Source of the DNA: Paenibacillus terrae
GTDB lineage: Bacteria; Bacillota; Bacilli; Paenibacillales; Paenibacillaceae
Direction of reading: 5' to 3'
Assembly (NCBI RefSeq): GCF_000943545.1
Contig: NZ_JTHP01000053.1
Span: 1-48,903, forward strand
DNA: 48,903 nucleotides
Shown here: in pieces, positions 37,345-46,197 of the stretch
Layout: each line of letters opens with the position of its first letter
How positions within the stretch are numbered: the stretch's first letter is position 1
The notes under the pieces: generated by a model
Told to the model about the DNA's origin: nothing
The model's database searches: none
What the model saw: the letters and a program-made list of their open reading frames with translations, nothing else
Program-made: the position numbers and the translations under genes

Positions 37345-37740
37345 TCATTTTAACGAAGGCACGTAATGTAAAACCATCTCTTCTCCAGAAGAGATAAATC
37401 CTAGCTTCTCCCAAAAAATCTTACTTCCTTCATTTTGCGGTATCAAGTAGACCGGCTTGCCTAGAACTACAAACTTTAGGAAGTATTCAATAATCTTCTT
37501 CCCATGTCCATTTCTTTTTTTTAATACTTCAAAGAGACTGATTTCAATACCATCATACATATCAGAATGCTGGTAGTCTAACAGTCCGATAATTTGCCCA
37601 GAGAGAACAATTTTATAAACACCATCAATTAGATATTTTCCAGGCATTTCACTAATTAATATCATGCTCCACAAAGAATCCAAATTATACTTATTAATTA
37701 AGCTCTCTAATTCTCTAAATGTACACTCTTCGAAAACCAA
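37345..37740 (-). CDS. GNAT-like acetyltransferase
   Basis: A 131-residue single-domain protein. The core shows YKIVLSGQIIGLLDYQ, a strand-helix ISLFEVLKKRNGHGKKIIEY (acetyl-CoA loop with R-N-G-H-G-K) and NEGSKIFWEKLGFISSGEEM, the standard last helix and strand of GNAT enzymes. TTG 37740 with GGGGG upstream. No neighbour on the same strand closer than 300 bases. Substrate unknown. Confidence 0.7.
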   Translation of the reverse strand: MVFEECTFRELESLINKYNLDSLWSMILISEMPGKYLIDGVYKIVLSGQIIGLLDYQHSDMYDGIEISLFEVLKKRNGHGKKIIEYFLKFVVLGKPVYLIPQNEGSKIFWEKLGFISSGEEMVLHYVPSLK

Positions 37741-37862
37741 TTCTTAACCCCCTAGAGAAATCTACACTTTACGTGACCGTGTAAGTAATCCCAAATGTTC
37801 ATTTATGCATATTCCCAATTTCTTTTAAGATTGGCTTCAGTCAGTCGTCGATTTCAAACCAT

Positions 37863-38141
37863 TTATAATTTTTCAAGCTGTATGATAACTTCTTGTTTAA
37901 TATTTGATTTTGTTTCTTCTACTGCATCTTCACATCCTAATTTCACACCTTCATATTCTCGACCTGTTAATATCTAATCTGTACTCACATCATAATATTC
38001 AGAGAGAGCAAGAACTAAATCAAGATTTGGTTTATTACGGTTATTTTCAAGATTCCCAATCGACCCTTTTGTAACATTTTTATAAAAAAACCGATTAGTG
38101 GACTTATCGTAAACACATATCTTAAGATCTCTAACTAACAT
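37863..38141 (-). pseudogene. XRE-type repressor remnant with a nonsense codon
   Basis: The minus strand reads NVTKGSIGNLENNRNKPNLD, LVLALSEYYDVSTD, then TAG in place of the conserved Trp, then ILTGREYEG. This is the second half of an XRE helix-turn-helix as in phage-type repressors (…STDWLLTG). It continues to a stop at 37863. The first helices are degraded. Confidence 0.65.
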
Positions 38142-38293
38142 TTAAACAGTAAGTCCTCTGCCTTCTCTAAGTTTGCGGCATCTGAAACCAATAGTATTTA
38201 ACATAAATTTAATCCTTCCAATATCAAACTAGCAATGCTACCTTAAGAACAAACGGGAATTCGTGGGATTTATGCGAAGGTTAAATTGACGCT

Positions 38294-38594
38294 CGTAATT
38301 CAAGTCATTATAGTCCGTCTTCCTTTCCCTGTCCCAACAGACCCGGTGAACGATTATAAGAGATCACTAACGAAATATCCTTTTGAAGAAATCACCTTAC
38401 CGGAGATGTTAATTAAGACAAGGCATAGGTAGACTGATTAGAAATGAAACCGACTTGGGAGTATTAAGCATTTTAGACCCCGCCTGTCTGCCACACAAAA
38501 TAAACATTACAGAGAAAATATACTGAGAATGCTTCCATTTAAAAACATGACAGAATCAACCGATGATATTAGATCGTTTATTAATAAAAATTAA
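38294..38594 (+). pseudogene. DinG-type helicase, C-terminal remnant
   Basis: VIIVRLPFPVPTDPVNDYKR, then EMLIKTRHR and, after a frameshift, GRLIRNETDLGVLSILDP, then after another frameshift LSATQNKHYRENILRMLPF and DDIRSFINKN. The order matches the end of DinG-family superfamily 2 helicases (LPFP.P.DP … IGRLIRs..D.G.v.ilD). The 5' four fifths are absent. It ends right at the IS630 element, four bases before its terminal repeat. Confidence 0.65.
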
Positions 38595-38599
38595 CATCT

Positions 38600-39744
38600 A
38601 TATAGAACGCAATTAAGAAACTAACAATATCACTGCAATCGCCAAATGGGGTAATGAATACTAACGACTCCACCCAAGGCGGCGATAAAGATGAAGAGTA
38701 TAGAAATCGAACGTTTGAATAAAGCGATGAAACAAACATCAGATAAACGGCTTTATGAAAGAGTTCTGGTGATCCGTCTACGTCTGGAAGGACTTACGTT
38801 TGAAGAGATCGGTGAACTCCTAAACCGTGCGCGTCAAACCATCAGCATCTATTGGCAAACGTACCAAACCCAAGTACTACTTGGCCTGAACATGGACCAT
38901 TCTCCCGGAAAACCGGCCAAACTCACAGAGGAGCAGCGTAGCCAGTTAGCCCAGATGCTGGAACAGCAGCAACCCGTCGATGTTGGTTTTGAAGCCCGGT
39001 ACACCTGGACTCTTCCGCTGGTGGCGGAGTGGATCCAGCGAGAGTTTGACATCACGATGAGCGTGCGCGGGATCAGCGCGATGCTGAAGCGGATGAATTT
39101 CAGCTTTACTAAAGCGACCTATTCGTTAGCCAAAGCCGATGAAGACGCCCAAGCCTTTTTTCGCAAGCACATCTTCGCTGAGCTTAAGAAGCAGGTAGAA
39201 ACGGAAGAGAACGATCATCTGCTTTTTGAAGACGAATCGATGATTCGTTCCTACCAAGCCCTGCAATACAATTGGTTTCCACGCGGCAGACAACGCAAAG
39301 TGCCAACGCATGGCAAACATGAGGGCGCTAAGTTGTTTGGAGCGATAAATTATGAAACCGGACAAGTGCATCACCGCGAAGAAGAAAAAGCCGATACAGC
39401 AGCCTTTATTCGCTTTCTACAGGATATTCTTGGCGCCTACCCCCATGGAAAGATTGCCATGATTTTAGACAATAGCCGGATTCATCATGCCCTCAAGCTG
39501 CAGCCTTTTTTGGAGGCGCATCCACGACTGCATCTGGTTTTTCTGCCACCGTACAGTCCCAATCTTAATCCGGTTGAAGGACTATGGCTGTGGCTCAAAG
39601 CCGATGTGGTGAACAACGTCTTTTTTGAAAAATTCTATAAGATTAAGCTTCATGTCAGCCAATTTATGAAGCGAATCAATAAGCACCCCATGAAAACGAT
39701 AGATCGTCTGCTCGTCAGGTTATAATCTTAATTGCGGTTTATAT
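38600..39744 (+). mobile_element. IS630-family insertion sequence
   Basis: Inverted ends CTATATAGAACGCAATTAAG (38598) and, inversely, CTATATAAACCGCAATTAAG (39746) differ at two positions. Both tips contain TATA, as expected for an element that inserts at TA. The transposase gene inside is intact, so this is the most likely active element here. Confidence 0.8.
38691..39725 (+). CDS. IS630-family transposase
   Basis: A 344-residue DDE transposase. The N-terminal paired HTH (EERVLVIRLRLEGLTFEEIG region ERVLVIRLRLEGLTFEEIGE, RARQTISIYWQTY) binds the terminal repeats. Catalytic motifs are LLFEDESMIRS (D), AMILDNSRIHHA (D) and LPPYSPNLNPVEGLW (E), all intact. ATG 38691, with AAGGCGG 12 bases before it. 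It ends 20 bases before the right terminal repeat. No frameshift. Confidence 0.92.
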   Translation: MKSIEIERLNKAMKQTSDKRLYERVLVIRLRLEGLTFEEIGELLNRARQTISIYWQTYQTQVLLGLNMDHSPGKPAKLTEEQRSQLAQMLEQQQPVDVGFEARYTWTLPLVAEWIQREFDITMSVRGISAMLKRMNFSFTKATYSLAKADEDAQAFFRKHIFAELKKQVETEENDHLLFEDESMIRSYQALQYNWFPRGRQRKVPTHGKHEGAKLFGAINYETGQVHHREEEKADTAAFIRFLQDILGAYPHGKIAMILDNSRIHHALKLQPFLEAHPRLHLVFLPPYSPNLNPVEGLWLWLKADVVNNVFFEKFYKIKLHVSQFMKRINKHPMKTIDRLLVRL

Positions 39745-39763
39745 AGTTTAGTGTTGACAGTCC

Positions 39764-39795
39764 AAGCTTACCATTAAAATTTTAATGGTAAGCTT
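39764..39795. repeat. Perfect 32-bp palindrome
   Basis: AAGCTTACCATTAAAA is followed at once by its exact reverse complement. There is no loop and no T run, so it is not a standard terminator. It lies 41 bases beyond the stop of the minus-strand gene at 39836. Confidence 0.7.
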
Positions 39796-39835
39796 ATATT
39801 TCGACGTAGACCTTACATATCATACTAATCTAACC

Positions 39836-40108
39836 CTATTTTTCAGTCGACACTTGAATCTCCACTGGCAGTGCTGCTCCCGTCAGACCCCCTGATAGAT
39901 TACCATCAGTCTTTTTGTTAGATCTTGCTTTTATCCAATTAAAGTAATGTCTGTTCCCTTCCAAACTATTTCCCTCTAAAAATTGATCCACAGTTATTTT
40001 TAGAGTTTCATCTAAATACTCTTGTAAATTTTCTCGGGTAGTATAAAAATTAAACTCGCCGTATGTGTTGTTCGTAACCAGTCGTATCTTAGGTGCTTGT
40101 TCATTCAT
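39836..40108 (-). CDS. Hypothetical protein (90 aa)
   Basis: ATG 40108 with GAGGAG 11 bases before. The product is soluble (NTYGEFNFYTTRENLQEYLD, DQFLEGNSLEGNRHYFNWIK) and ends in a Gly/Ala-rich tail GGLTGAALPVEIQVS. No family recognised. The N-terminal YGEF..Y....NLQEYLDE pattern might bind a small partner; this is only an impression. Confidence 0.55.
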   Translation of the reverse strand: MNEQAPKIRLVTNNTYGEFNFYTTRENLQEYLDETLKITVDQFLEGNSLEGNRHYFNWIKARSNKKTDGNLSGGLTGAALPVEIQVSTEK

Positions 40109-40156
40109 TGTTGTTAGTCTCCTCGTTGTCAGCTCTTATAAAAAGTATAAGTTTAA

Positions 40157-40318
40157 GAAGCTTTTATAACTGTGGGTTCATGCATCGAAATTCCATTGGA
40201 AGATGGAATTTCTCAACAGACATGATCAATATTTCAGCCAAAATTATCAATCTCTCATTATTAGCTATAAAAACTGCATTTTCATATGGTGTATTGATTT
40301 CTATATTGTTAATGTAAC
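40157..40318 (-). pseudogene. Possible small coding remnant
   Basis: The minus strand is open for about 54 codons (NNIEINTPYENAVFIANNE, LIILAEILIMSVEKFHLPM) and ends in TAA near 40157. No start codon is in frame before the middle. It lies just downstream of the gene at 39836-40108's promoter side, so perhaps the end of another small gene with a lost start. Confidence 0.25.
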
Positions 40319-40464
40319 TGTCATTTTAAAGTTTTCGATTCTATATTATTATCGACAAAAGGACGAAAATTTTGAGTATTAAAATAATTATACATTTAAC
40401 GGTTTTCAATTTATAAATATTAAGTTTTTACAATCATTTCAATTCCTCTTGTTAAAATACGTTA

Positions 40465-40679
40465 TCAATTTTGTTGAGAAAAGAAACGATAAAAATCAAC
40501 ACCTTTCTTCCAGACTATCTCTGGGATTAAAATAAAAGAAATAATAACAAAAAAATCTTCTAAAATTACAATTACAAAAGGGAAGGAATTTAAAGTTACA
40601 TTTGCTATAGACACTCCGAGGAATCCAACTATTTCAATAAGACCAAATATTCTTCATTATTAATAAATAATTTTTTCAT
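40465..40679 (-). pseudogene. Small membrane protein, frameshifted
   Basis: GAGGAGGGGGCTT precedes ATG 40679, a very strong ribosome site. After MKKLFINNEE the frame stops; one base over, FGLIEIVGFLGVSIANVTL, FPFVIVILEDFFVIISFILI and WKKGVDFYRFFSQQN give two membrane helices and end at 40465. About 70 residues when repaired. Could be an immunity or small transport protein. Confidence 0.45.
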
Positions 40680-41191
40680 AAGCCCCCTCCTCTTCAGTAC
40701 TTTATGACCCCTTATTTTCGAAAGTCTTTATTGAAACGTAATTATATTCCCGATCTCAGGAAACTTCCACAGTAACAGTGTATAAAACGCTTCTTCCGGC
40801 TAGAGATTTTTTAAATCTATACTGAGTTGTATGTCACAAAGTGGAATTATTTTAATCAGAAATAGGACAATTCACTTTACCCGATTATAAAAGTACGGCA
40901 TGTTGAATTGACTACGACTATCTTACTACACTTTTGATTGATTACAGAAACACCATTCAGAAATCCAGATATACCACATGTGTTTAATGGAAACAAGCAA
41001 GAAGAGAATAACAGGATTAGAAAATTTTAAAACAGTAAAAAGCCCAAGCAACCTAGGACTACAAGGTGTGGGCTGGTTATAGATGACGAAGAAGATTACT
41101 TAAGATAGAAGATGAATAATAAACTGTCTCACTTACTAATTGAAACACAAGGAATTAAAAAGAAAATAAAATGTCATCAAAGATTTGCTAA
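40680..41191. other. Intergenic region
   Basis: AT-rich, no gene seen. AGCCCAAGC...GTGTGGGCT near 41041-41075 is a weak hairpin that may be a terminator. Confidence 0.35.
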
Positions 41192-41285
41192 CTACCTTTT
41201 AATTTTCCAGCGATTATCGAAATAGTATGTAAAACAATCACCGAAATTTTCAGGCCCTCTCTCTTGACACTCCCCGGCTAAAGCA

Positions 41286-42607
41286 GAGTCTGTAAAATAG
41301 ATTGTGAAAACTCCCAAAACCATTAAAATGGTAATCAAAGAAAGGTTGGGGAGCGCACATGGGACTTTGGACGAAACAGCAACTGAGAGCGTTCATCAAA
41401 GAGAATAAGCTGGTGACGGCTCAAGATGCACAGAAGGCTTTAAAAGAGTTATTTGCTGAAACTTTGCAAGAGATGTTGGAGGCCGAGCTGGATACCCATC
41501 TGGGCTATGAGAAACATGAAGTCCAAGCCAAAACTACACGCAACAGCCGTAACGGAAAAAGCAAGAAAACGGTGGTGAGTGAATACGGCGAACAGGAGAT
41601 CAGCGTCCCTCGGGACCGGTTGGGTGAATTGGAGCCGCTGGTCGTGAAGAAACATCAATCGAATGTCACCGGCATCGAAGACCAGATCGTTGCGCTCTAT
41701 GCCAAAGGAATCAGCACACGGGAGATTCAAGATCATTTATAGCGGCTCTACGGGATTGAGGTTTCGCCTACGCTCATTAAAGAGTGGCAAAATCGACCGC
41801 TGCAAGGCGTATATGCGGTCGTCTTTCTGGACGCGATTCACTTCAAAGTCAAGCCAGATGGAGCCATTGTGAACAAAGCGGCGTACATGGTCATCGGTAT
41901 CGATCTGGATGGGACAAGGATGTACTCGGCATGTGGATCGGTGAGCATGAGTCCGCCAAGTTCTGGCTTAGCGTTCTGAATGAGCTGAAAAACCGGGGCG
42001 TTCAAGATATTCTCATCACGTGTGTGGTTAATCTAACGGGCTTCTCTCAAGCGATTACGGCTTGTTATCCCCAGACGGAAATTCAGAAGTGCATCATTCA
42101 TCAAATCCGCAATTCGACCCGTTATGTCTTGTACAAAGATCTGAAAAAGGTCACCGCAGATCTTAAACCCATCTACAAAGCCACAACCGAAGAAGCCGCT
42201 CTGGCTGAATTGGATCGGTTTGAAGAAGCCTGGGGCACGAAATATCCACTCATTGTTCAATCGTGGCGCAAGAATTGGGATGAGCTGGCGACCTTTTTCA
42301 AGTATCCACCGGAGCTTCGCAAGCTCATTTATACCACGAACATCATCGAGAGTTACCATCGCCAGCTTCGAAAAGTCACGAAGGGCAAGAGTATTTTTCC
42401 GAGCGATGAAGCTCTGCTCAAGATGCTTTACCTGGCTACCATGGATGTCGTTCGCAAATGGACAGGTCGGGTTCAAAACTGGGGACAAATGCTGCTTCAA
42501 TTGTCTATTTTCTTTCCAGACCGCGTAGGTCAGCACTTACGATAAGGGGTATCCCCCCACTGGTAACGTATTCCAAATGAGTTTACACAAAATTATTGAC
42601 AGACCCC
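41286..42607 (+). mobile_element. IS256-family insertion sequence with 8-bp target duplication
   Basis: Left end GAGTCTGTAAAATAGATTG and right end, inversely, GGGTCTGTCAATAATTTTG are imperfect inverted repeats. CTAAAGCA flanks both sides (41278-41285, 42608-42615). Length 1322 bp. The transposase is defective. Confidence 0.88.
41359..42545 (+). pseudogene. IS256-family transposase, multiple lesions
   Basis: The frame MGLWTKQQLRAFIKENKLV runs to a TAG at 41740-41742 (Glu to stop, in DHL-x-RLYGIEVS), then resumes. Between PTLI and KEWQNRPLQG about ten residues (usually SNVTDK-type) are missing. Near 41925 one base is missing in DGNKDVLGMW. The second catalytic Asp, in CVDNLTGF of relatives, is Val here (CVVNLTGF). 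The first Asp (FLDAIHFK) and the Glu (NIIESYHRQLRK) remain. Four independent defects make this clearly dead. Confidence 0.88.
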
Positions 42608-42720
42608 TAAAGCAAAATCAAATATTCGCACGATCAAATCTTTCTCTAGTAAATATTAGATATTCAATTTTTTTCATGTTATCATTCTCCTTATGAAATA
42701 GTATTTCATCAATTAATTTC

Positions 42721-42922
42721 TTAAAGGGATACCTTGAATATCTTACCTGTTTTTTCATTGCGTATTTGAGTTACTTCTCCATAGATATAGTTATCTCTAA
42801 TGAATTCCACTGATTTTTCTTCCTCTTTAGAAAAAAAGCTTCATTAGTTCGTCAGCATTCTCAACTACATAAATTCCATAGTTTTCTGGATACTGTTGAT
42901 GATATGCGTAAAAAAGTTTCAT
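42721..42922 (-). pseudogene. Small protein, frameshift in a T7 run
   Basis: From ATG 42922 MKLFYAYHQQYPENYGIYVV and ENADELMKLF end at a T run near 42828-42834; with one T less the frame continues SKEEEKSVEFIRDNYIYGEV and TGKIFKVSL to TAA at 42721. Restored length 66 residues, no known family. Frame-changing run of seven T could be slippage in replication or sequencing. Confidence 0.5.
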
Positions 42923-42962
42923 AGTTCATGATTACCCCATTCTCTGTCCATCTTTTTGAAAA

Positions 42963-43298
42963 TCAGATTTTTCTCTCATTCCGATGGTATACATACTTGA
43001 CAAATTTTGAAATTGATTCTTCAAATCGTTTCCAATTGCAAATCAGAAAGTACAGTAAAACTAGTGTTAATAGTGCTCCACCAAAAAGAACAGCATATAG
43101 ACTAACCTCTGCAAAAACAGAAAACAATGCGAACCAAATAAAAGTTAAAATCAGTAAAGAAGCGCTAACTATTATTAGTTTCTGCGTGAAGTACACTATA
43201 AAAGGTTCCTGTTGAGATTTACTGTACGATGTAAAACTGAAAATTATTATTAAAATAATTACCGCAAGTGTTATTATAGCTGTGGGGGATATAAACAT
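42963..43298 (-). CDS. Small integral membrane protein (111 aa)
   Basis: Three predicted membrane helices: residues 5-24 (PTAIITLAVIILIIIFSFTS), about 41-65 (LIIVSASLLILTFIWFAL) and 68-88 (LYAVLFGGALLTLVLLYFL). The tail is basic (CNWKRFEESISKF, YHRNERKI), so it likely faces the cytoplasm. ATG 43298 has GGGAG before it. No family recognised; accessory small membrane proteins of this kind are often immunity or effector proteins. Confidence 0.6.
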   Translation of the reverse strand: MFISPTAIITLAVIILIIIFSFTSYSKSQQEPFIVYFTQKLIIVSASLLILTFIWFALFSVFAEVSLYAVLFGGALLTLVLLYFLICNWKRFEESISKFVKYVYHRNERKI

Positions 43299-43407
43299 TG
43301 AACCGCTCCCTTCATCTGTATAAATATACTAGTATTATATCATAACGGTGCTAGTGATTTTCAGAGGAACGGAACTGGGTGTGCTCTGGCTCTTCCTCGA
43401 ATGAAAA

Positions 43408-43428
43408 AAAAACCAGCCACTAGGCTGG
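43408..43428 (-). terminator. Rho-independent terminator, minus strand
   Basis: ACCAGCC pairs with GGCTGGT around ACTA, and nine T follow on the minus strand. It lies 25 bases after the stop of the gene at 43453-43716. Confidence 0.75.
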
Positions 43429-43452
43429 TCATTCGACTTTTTTTAAAAATAT

Positions 43453-43716
43453 CTATGCAAATTGGAGTTCATTCCACTCCTTAATGATCTCATTTTTTGA
43501 AGTAACACTTAGCGAATTAAACGATATTTCATTATTATCCAAATCTGTTATATGTCGAGTATAATTACCTGTTAGTTCCGATTTTTCGAATGTGATAATT
43601 AAGTCTCTATTATCAAAACACATCCCTATAGCTTCTAGGGATTCTACAGATTTATTCTCTTTTTTCATTAATTCATTAAAGTAATTTCTCTCGTTATATA
43701 TAATAGTTCGAACCAT
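43453..43716 (-). CDS. Hypothetical protein (87 aa)
   Basis: ATG 43716 with AAAGGAG nine bases before. The product (YNERNYFNELMKKENKSVES, NRDLIITFEKSELTGNYTRH, NEIIKEWNELQF) looks like a compact alpha/beta protein. It follows the Dam-type gene by 60 bases on the same strand and precedes a terminator, so the two may be one operon. Function unknown. Confidence 0.6.
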   Translation of the reverse strand: MVRTIIYNERNYFNELMKKENKSVESLEAIGMCFDNRDLIITFEKSELTGNYTRHITDLDNNEISFNSLSVTSKNEIIKEWNELQFA

Positions 43717-43777
43717 TTTATATTACTCCTTTATCACTAATAAAAAGTTTGGTTTTATTATTCTCAATTATTTACTT

Positions 43778-44626
43778 CTAAAATAATGTTAGAGGCACAT
43801 GTTCTTCTTCAAAGTTCATAAAGAGATATTCAGTTTCTTTTCTCTTTTTCTCACCTTTAGAAGCTTTGGTTATCGTGGATACTACTTTTGTTTCTAGTGT
43901 TGTAAAGCGCCATCCTTTATATAATTCAAGAATAAATGGGTGGCCATAGTACGTAACCAAACACTTACCCTTAATGTTGTGTAACATGTCAGCTAAATCA
44001 CGAAAGTCTTTTTCGCTAAAATTACCTTTATAATAATGAGACTTTCCATAATACGGGCTATCAACAAAAAAGAATGTTTCTGGACTATCGTATCTCAAAA
44101 TACATTCTCTAAAGTCCAATCTTTCTATCATTACTGTTCGAAGTCTTTTTTCAAAATCATTAAGTCGACGAATTGAGTTTTGATAGTCAGTAGCTGTAGA
44201 TTTTATTTTGGATGATCTCCAGCCGGAAGGAATATTGTTGGAAGGGATAATCATTTGGCGAAGCAAGTAATACCAAATTACAGCTCTTTGGAAGTTATCT
44301 TCAGGTAAGGATTCCTTTGCCCAAGTTTCATAGAGATGACGTGAAGTCGGTATACTTACTAACGCTTCGATTAAATCGTCTCGACGGGATCTAAGCATCA
44401 TTAAGAAATTAACGAGGTCATAATCTATGTCATTATATATTTCAACTTTACTGGGTGCTTTTTGAGTCAGAACGTGTCCTCCACCACCAAAAACTTCGCA
44501 ATATGTGTAATGTTCAGGTATATATGGTATTATATGTTTAGATAGTAAACATTTGCCTCCAATGTACCGCAAAGTACTCTTTGGTTTGTCTGTGTTAAAC
44601 GGGCTGTTTGTTGAGAAGGATTGCAT
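43778..44626 (-). CDS. D12-class DNA adenine methyltransferase (Dam-like)
   Basis: A 282-residue N6-adenine methyltransferase. Motif X is LRYIGGKCLLSKHI, motif I CEVFGGGGHVLTQK, and the catalytic motif IV is VDSPYYG, that is D-S-P-Y instead of the usual D-P-P-Y; D-S-P-Y is known in some of these enzymes. The target sequence cannot be read from this. ATG 44626 follows GGGGATCACTTTT. No cognate restriction enzyme is adjacent, but the DUF6884-like gene lies upstream on the same strand. Such lone methylases are common on phages and mobile elements. Confidence 0.88.
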   Translation of the reverse strand: MQSFSTNSPFNTDKPKSTLRYIGGKCLLSKHIIPYIPEHYTYCEVFGGGGHVLTQKAPSKVEIYNDIDYDLVNFLMMLRSRRDDLIEALVSIPTSRHLYETWAKESLPEDNFQRAVIWYYLLRQMIIPSNNIPSGWRSSKIKSTATDYQNSIRRLNDFEKRLRTVMIERLDFRECILRYDSPETFFFVDSPYYGKSHYYKGNFSEKDFRDLADMLHNIKGKCLVTYYGHPFILELYKGWRFTTLETKVVSTITKASKGEKKRKETEYLFMNFEEEHVPLTLF

Positions 44627-44906
44627 AAAAGTGATCCCCTTTTCCGTAATCTTAGTAAAGCTAGATTCGGAAAATGGCAGGAATCTTCGTTTTCCTCACA
44701 TATGGCTATTACAGGGGGTCATATGAGTGCTACTTTTCCACAATTGGGAGATGAGCCAGAGGTGGCCACAATGGACTGTCTAAACGGGTGTTTAATCATG
44801 CTAGGTCCCCAAAAGCAAGTACCCGATCCTCCTTCGCACCAAAAATTAGAGGATCACTCTTTGTATCGACTCCTCATCTAACAATTTATTCATAGATTTC
44901 TCCTTA
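44627..44906. other. Intergenic segment
   Basis: Between the DUF6884-like gene and the Dam-like gene. It is GC-richer than the genes around it. Plus-strand frames here have no ribosome site and I regard them as chance. Confidence 0.35.
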
Positions 44907-45791
44907 TTATAGCAATGCTATTCGTAACTTATTAAGTACTGCCGAGATTTTATTTTCCATTTGAAAAACGTAATCTCTTTTAATTAAATATTTTGTATAC
45001 TTCGCGACCAGCTTCCCGTTGCGACCTTTAATTTTTTCATATCTCTCACGTTCTTTAAATAACGACGGTAGTGAGTTTTTTCCCATTAGAAATTCTTCAA
45101 CCTCACCATTATCTTGATGTTTAAGCATCGATTTGAATTCGAATTCAGCTGTATCGCTATCTTTTTTTCGATTGCCATAGCTCTTTAGCAAGTCTTTGAT
45201 TTCTTCAAAAATGGTTTCAACCCCGTAAAGTTGTGCTTTGTGGTCATATTTCTTCAAAATTTCTTTGGCCATTACGGGGGTGAGCCATTCTACTTCGGAG
45301 ATAATCATATGCTTTTCTCGCTGAATGTCTTTTAGTCGTCTTCGATTACCCTCCTCTTCTATAAGAGTTTGATAATATCTAGGTTTACTAGATAAAGAGA
45401 TACTCTCTCCATATATTTTGAAACTGATATTGTTTCTCTCAAATAGCTCTCGTAATGGATCTGACATGATCCGGCTCATATGCAATTCAACGAATGGTAT
45501 TGGATCATAAGTTTTTACGAACTCTACTATGTTCTTAGCAAACTGTTTTGCGACAGACCGTGTAGTTAAAATTTGAGGGTAATCATCAATAGTCTGTTCG
45601 TAGGGGATAATTCTTTGCTCAAAGTGACTCAAAAAAAATATATCCTCTGTAGGGAAATCACGAATTTCCATGTAGTGGATAATTTCATTTACCCATCGAC
45701 TTTTAGGACTTTGATAAAATTTGTAGGCCGGCAGAGGGATTTCTTGACGTGTTTTTGATTCAGTAATAAAAGCTATACGATGTCTAATCAT
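44907..45791 (-). CDS. DUF6884-like protein
   Basis: About 294 residues. The N terminus (RIAFITESKTRQEIPLPAYK, FYQSPKSRWVNEIIHYMEI, DIFFLSHFEQRIIPYEQTID) has the layout of DUF6884 proteins: a first strand followed by a K-x(8)-PA-x-x-F/Y-Y motif, and the later strand FFLS-x-x-x-x-I-x-PY-x-x-T. These proteins occur in phage and mobile contexts, often near nucleic-acid-modification genes. The second half is helical and basic and not recognised. ATG 45791 is set by AAAGGA eight bases upstream. A long hairpin lies in the leader. Assignment moderate. Confidence 0.55.
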   Translation of the reverse strand: MIRHRIAFITESKTRQEIPLPAYKFYQSPKSRWVNEIIHYMEIRDFPTEDIFFLSHFEQRIIPYEQTIDDYPQILTTRSVAKQFAKNIVEFVKTYDPIPFVELHMSRIMSDPLRELFERNNISFKIYGESISLSSKPRYYQTLIEEEGNRRRLKDIQREKHMIISEVEWLTPVMAKEILKKYDHKAQLYGVETIFEEIKDLLKSYGNRKKDSDTAEFEFKSMLKHQDNGEVEEFLMGKNSLPSLFKERERYEKIKGRNGKLVAKYTKYLIKRDYVFQMENKISAVLNKLRIALL

Positions 45792-45870
45792 CAACATTTT
45801 CCTTTCTTTATCTTTATTAGTTAAACAAATCATTAAAGAACAGCGCGTTATGTCATCGATTGATTAAAAA

Positions 45871-45940
45871 ACAAAAAACACTTTCCCTAAATGCAAAAGA
45901 ATTCTGTAAAATACAGATTTGCACTTAGGAAAAGTGTATG
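45871..45940 (-). promoter_or_regulatory. Long hairpin with T run in the leader of the DUF6884-like gene
   Basis: ACACTTT-CCTAA-TGCAAA on one arm pairs with TTTGCA-TTAGG-AAAGTGT on the other, with ATTCTGTA/TACAGAT near the loop, about 60 bases in all. On the minus strand it ends in TTTTTTG-TTTTTTA, a terminator form. It lies 80-150 bases before the ATG at 45791 with no gene directly upstream, so it may be an attenuator or a small RNA terminator. Confidence 0.5.
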
Positions 45941-46197
45941 TTTTAGAACATAATAGCAGATAAGTCGCATGACACTGCTCAAAATAATGATTTGCTATAT
46001 CCTTAGTATAAGGTAGATATAAGTTTTATGTAAAGGCAATCCCTGATGTTAAATAGCACTTATCTTGAAACAACAACTCCAATTAGGAAACTAATGGTTA
46101 CCAATTAGAACCATGCACTTCTTTTTTTATTCCTTATTTAGCATAACTTTCTTTCTTGTTTATACTATTTATATGAAACAAATGAGGAGGATTTTCA

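Larger units (their letters stand above)
41192..42677 (-). pseudogene. Small gene split by the IS256 element
   Basis: ATG 42677 (AAGGAGAATGATAAC before it) opens MKKIEYLIFTRERFDRAN and reaches the right side of the IS256 element. On the left side the minus strand continues, counting the target duplication once, as FALAGECQERGPENFGDCF, YYFDNRWKIKR and a TAG at 41192. One extra base shift near 42620 is needed to join them. The restored product is about 60 residues, unknown function. The two halves prove that the insertion interrupted a gene. Confidence 0.55.

Noticed and set aside
44621..44881. 86-codon plus-strand frame
   Set aside because: No ribosome site, starts inside the Dam-like gene on the other strand, and no similarity pattern.
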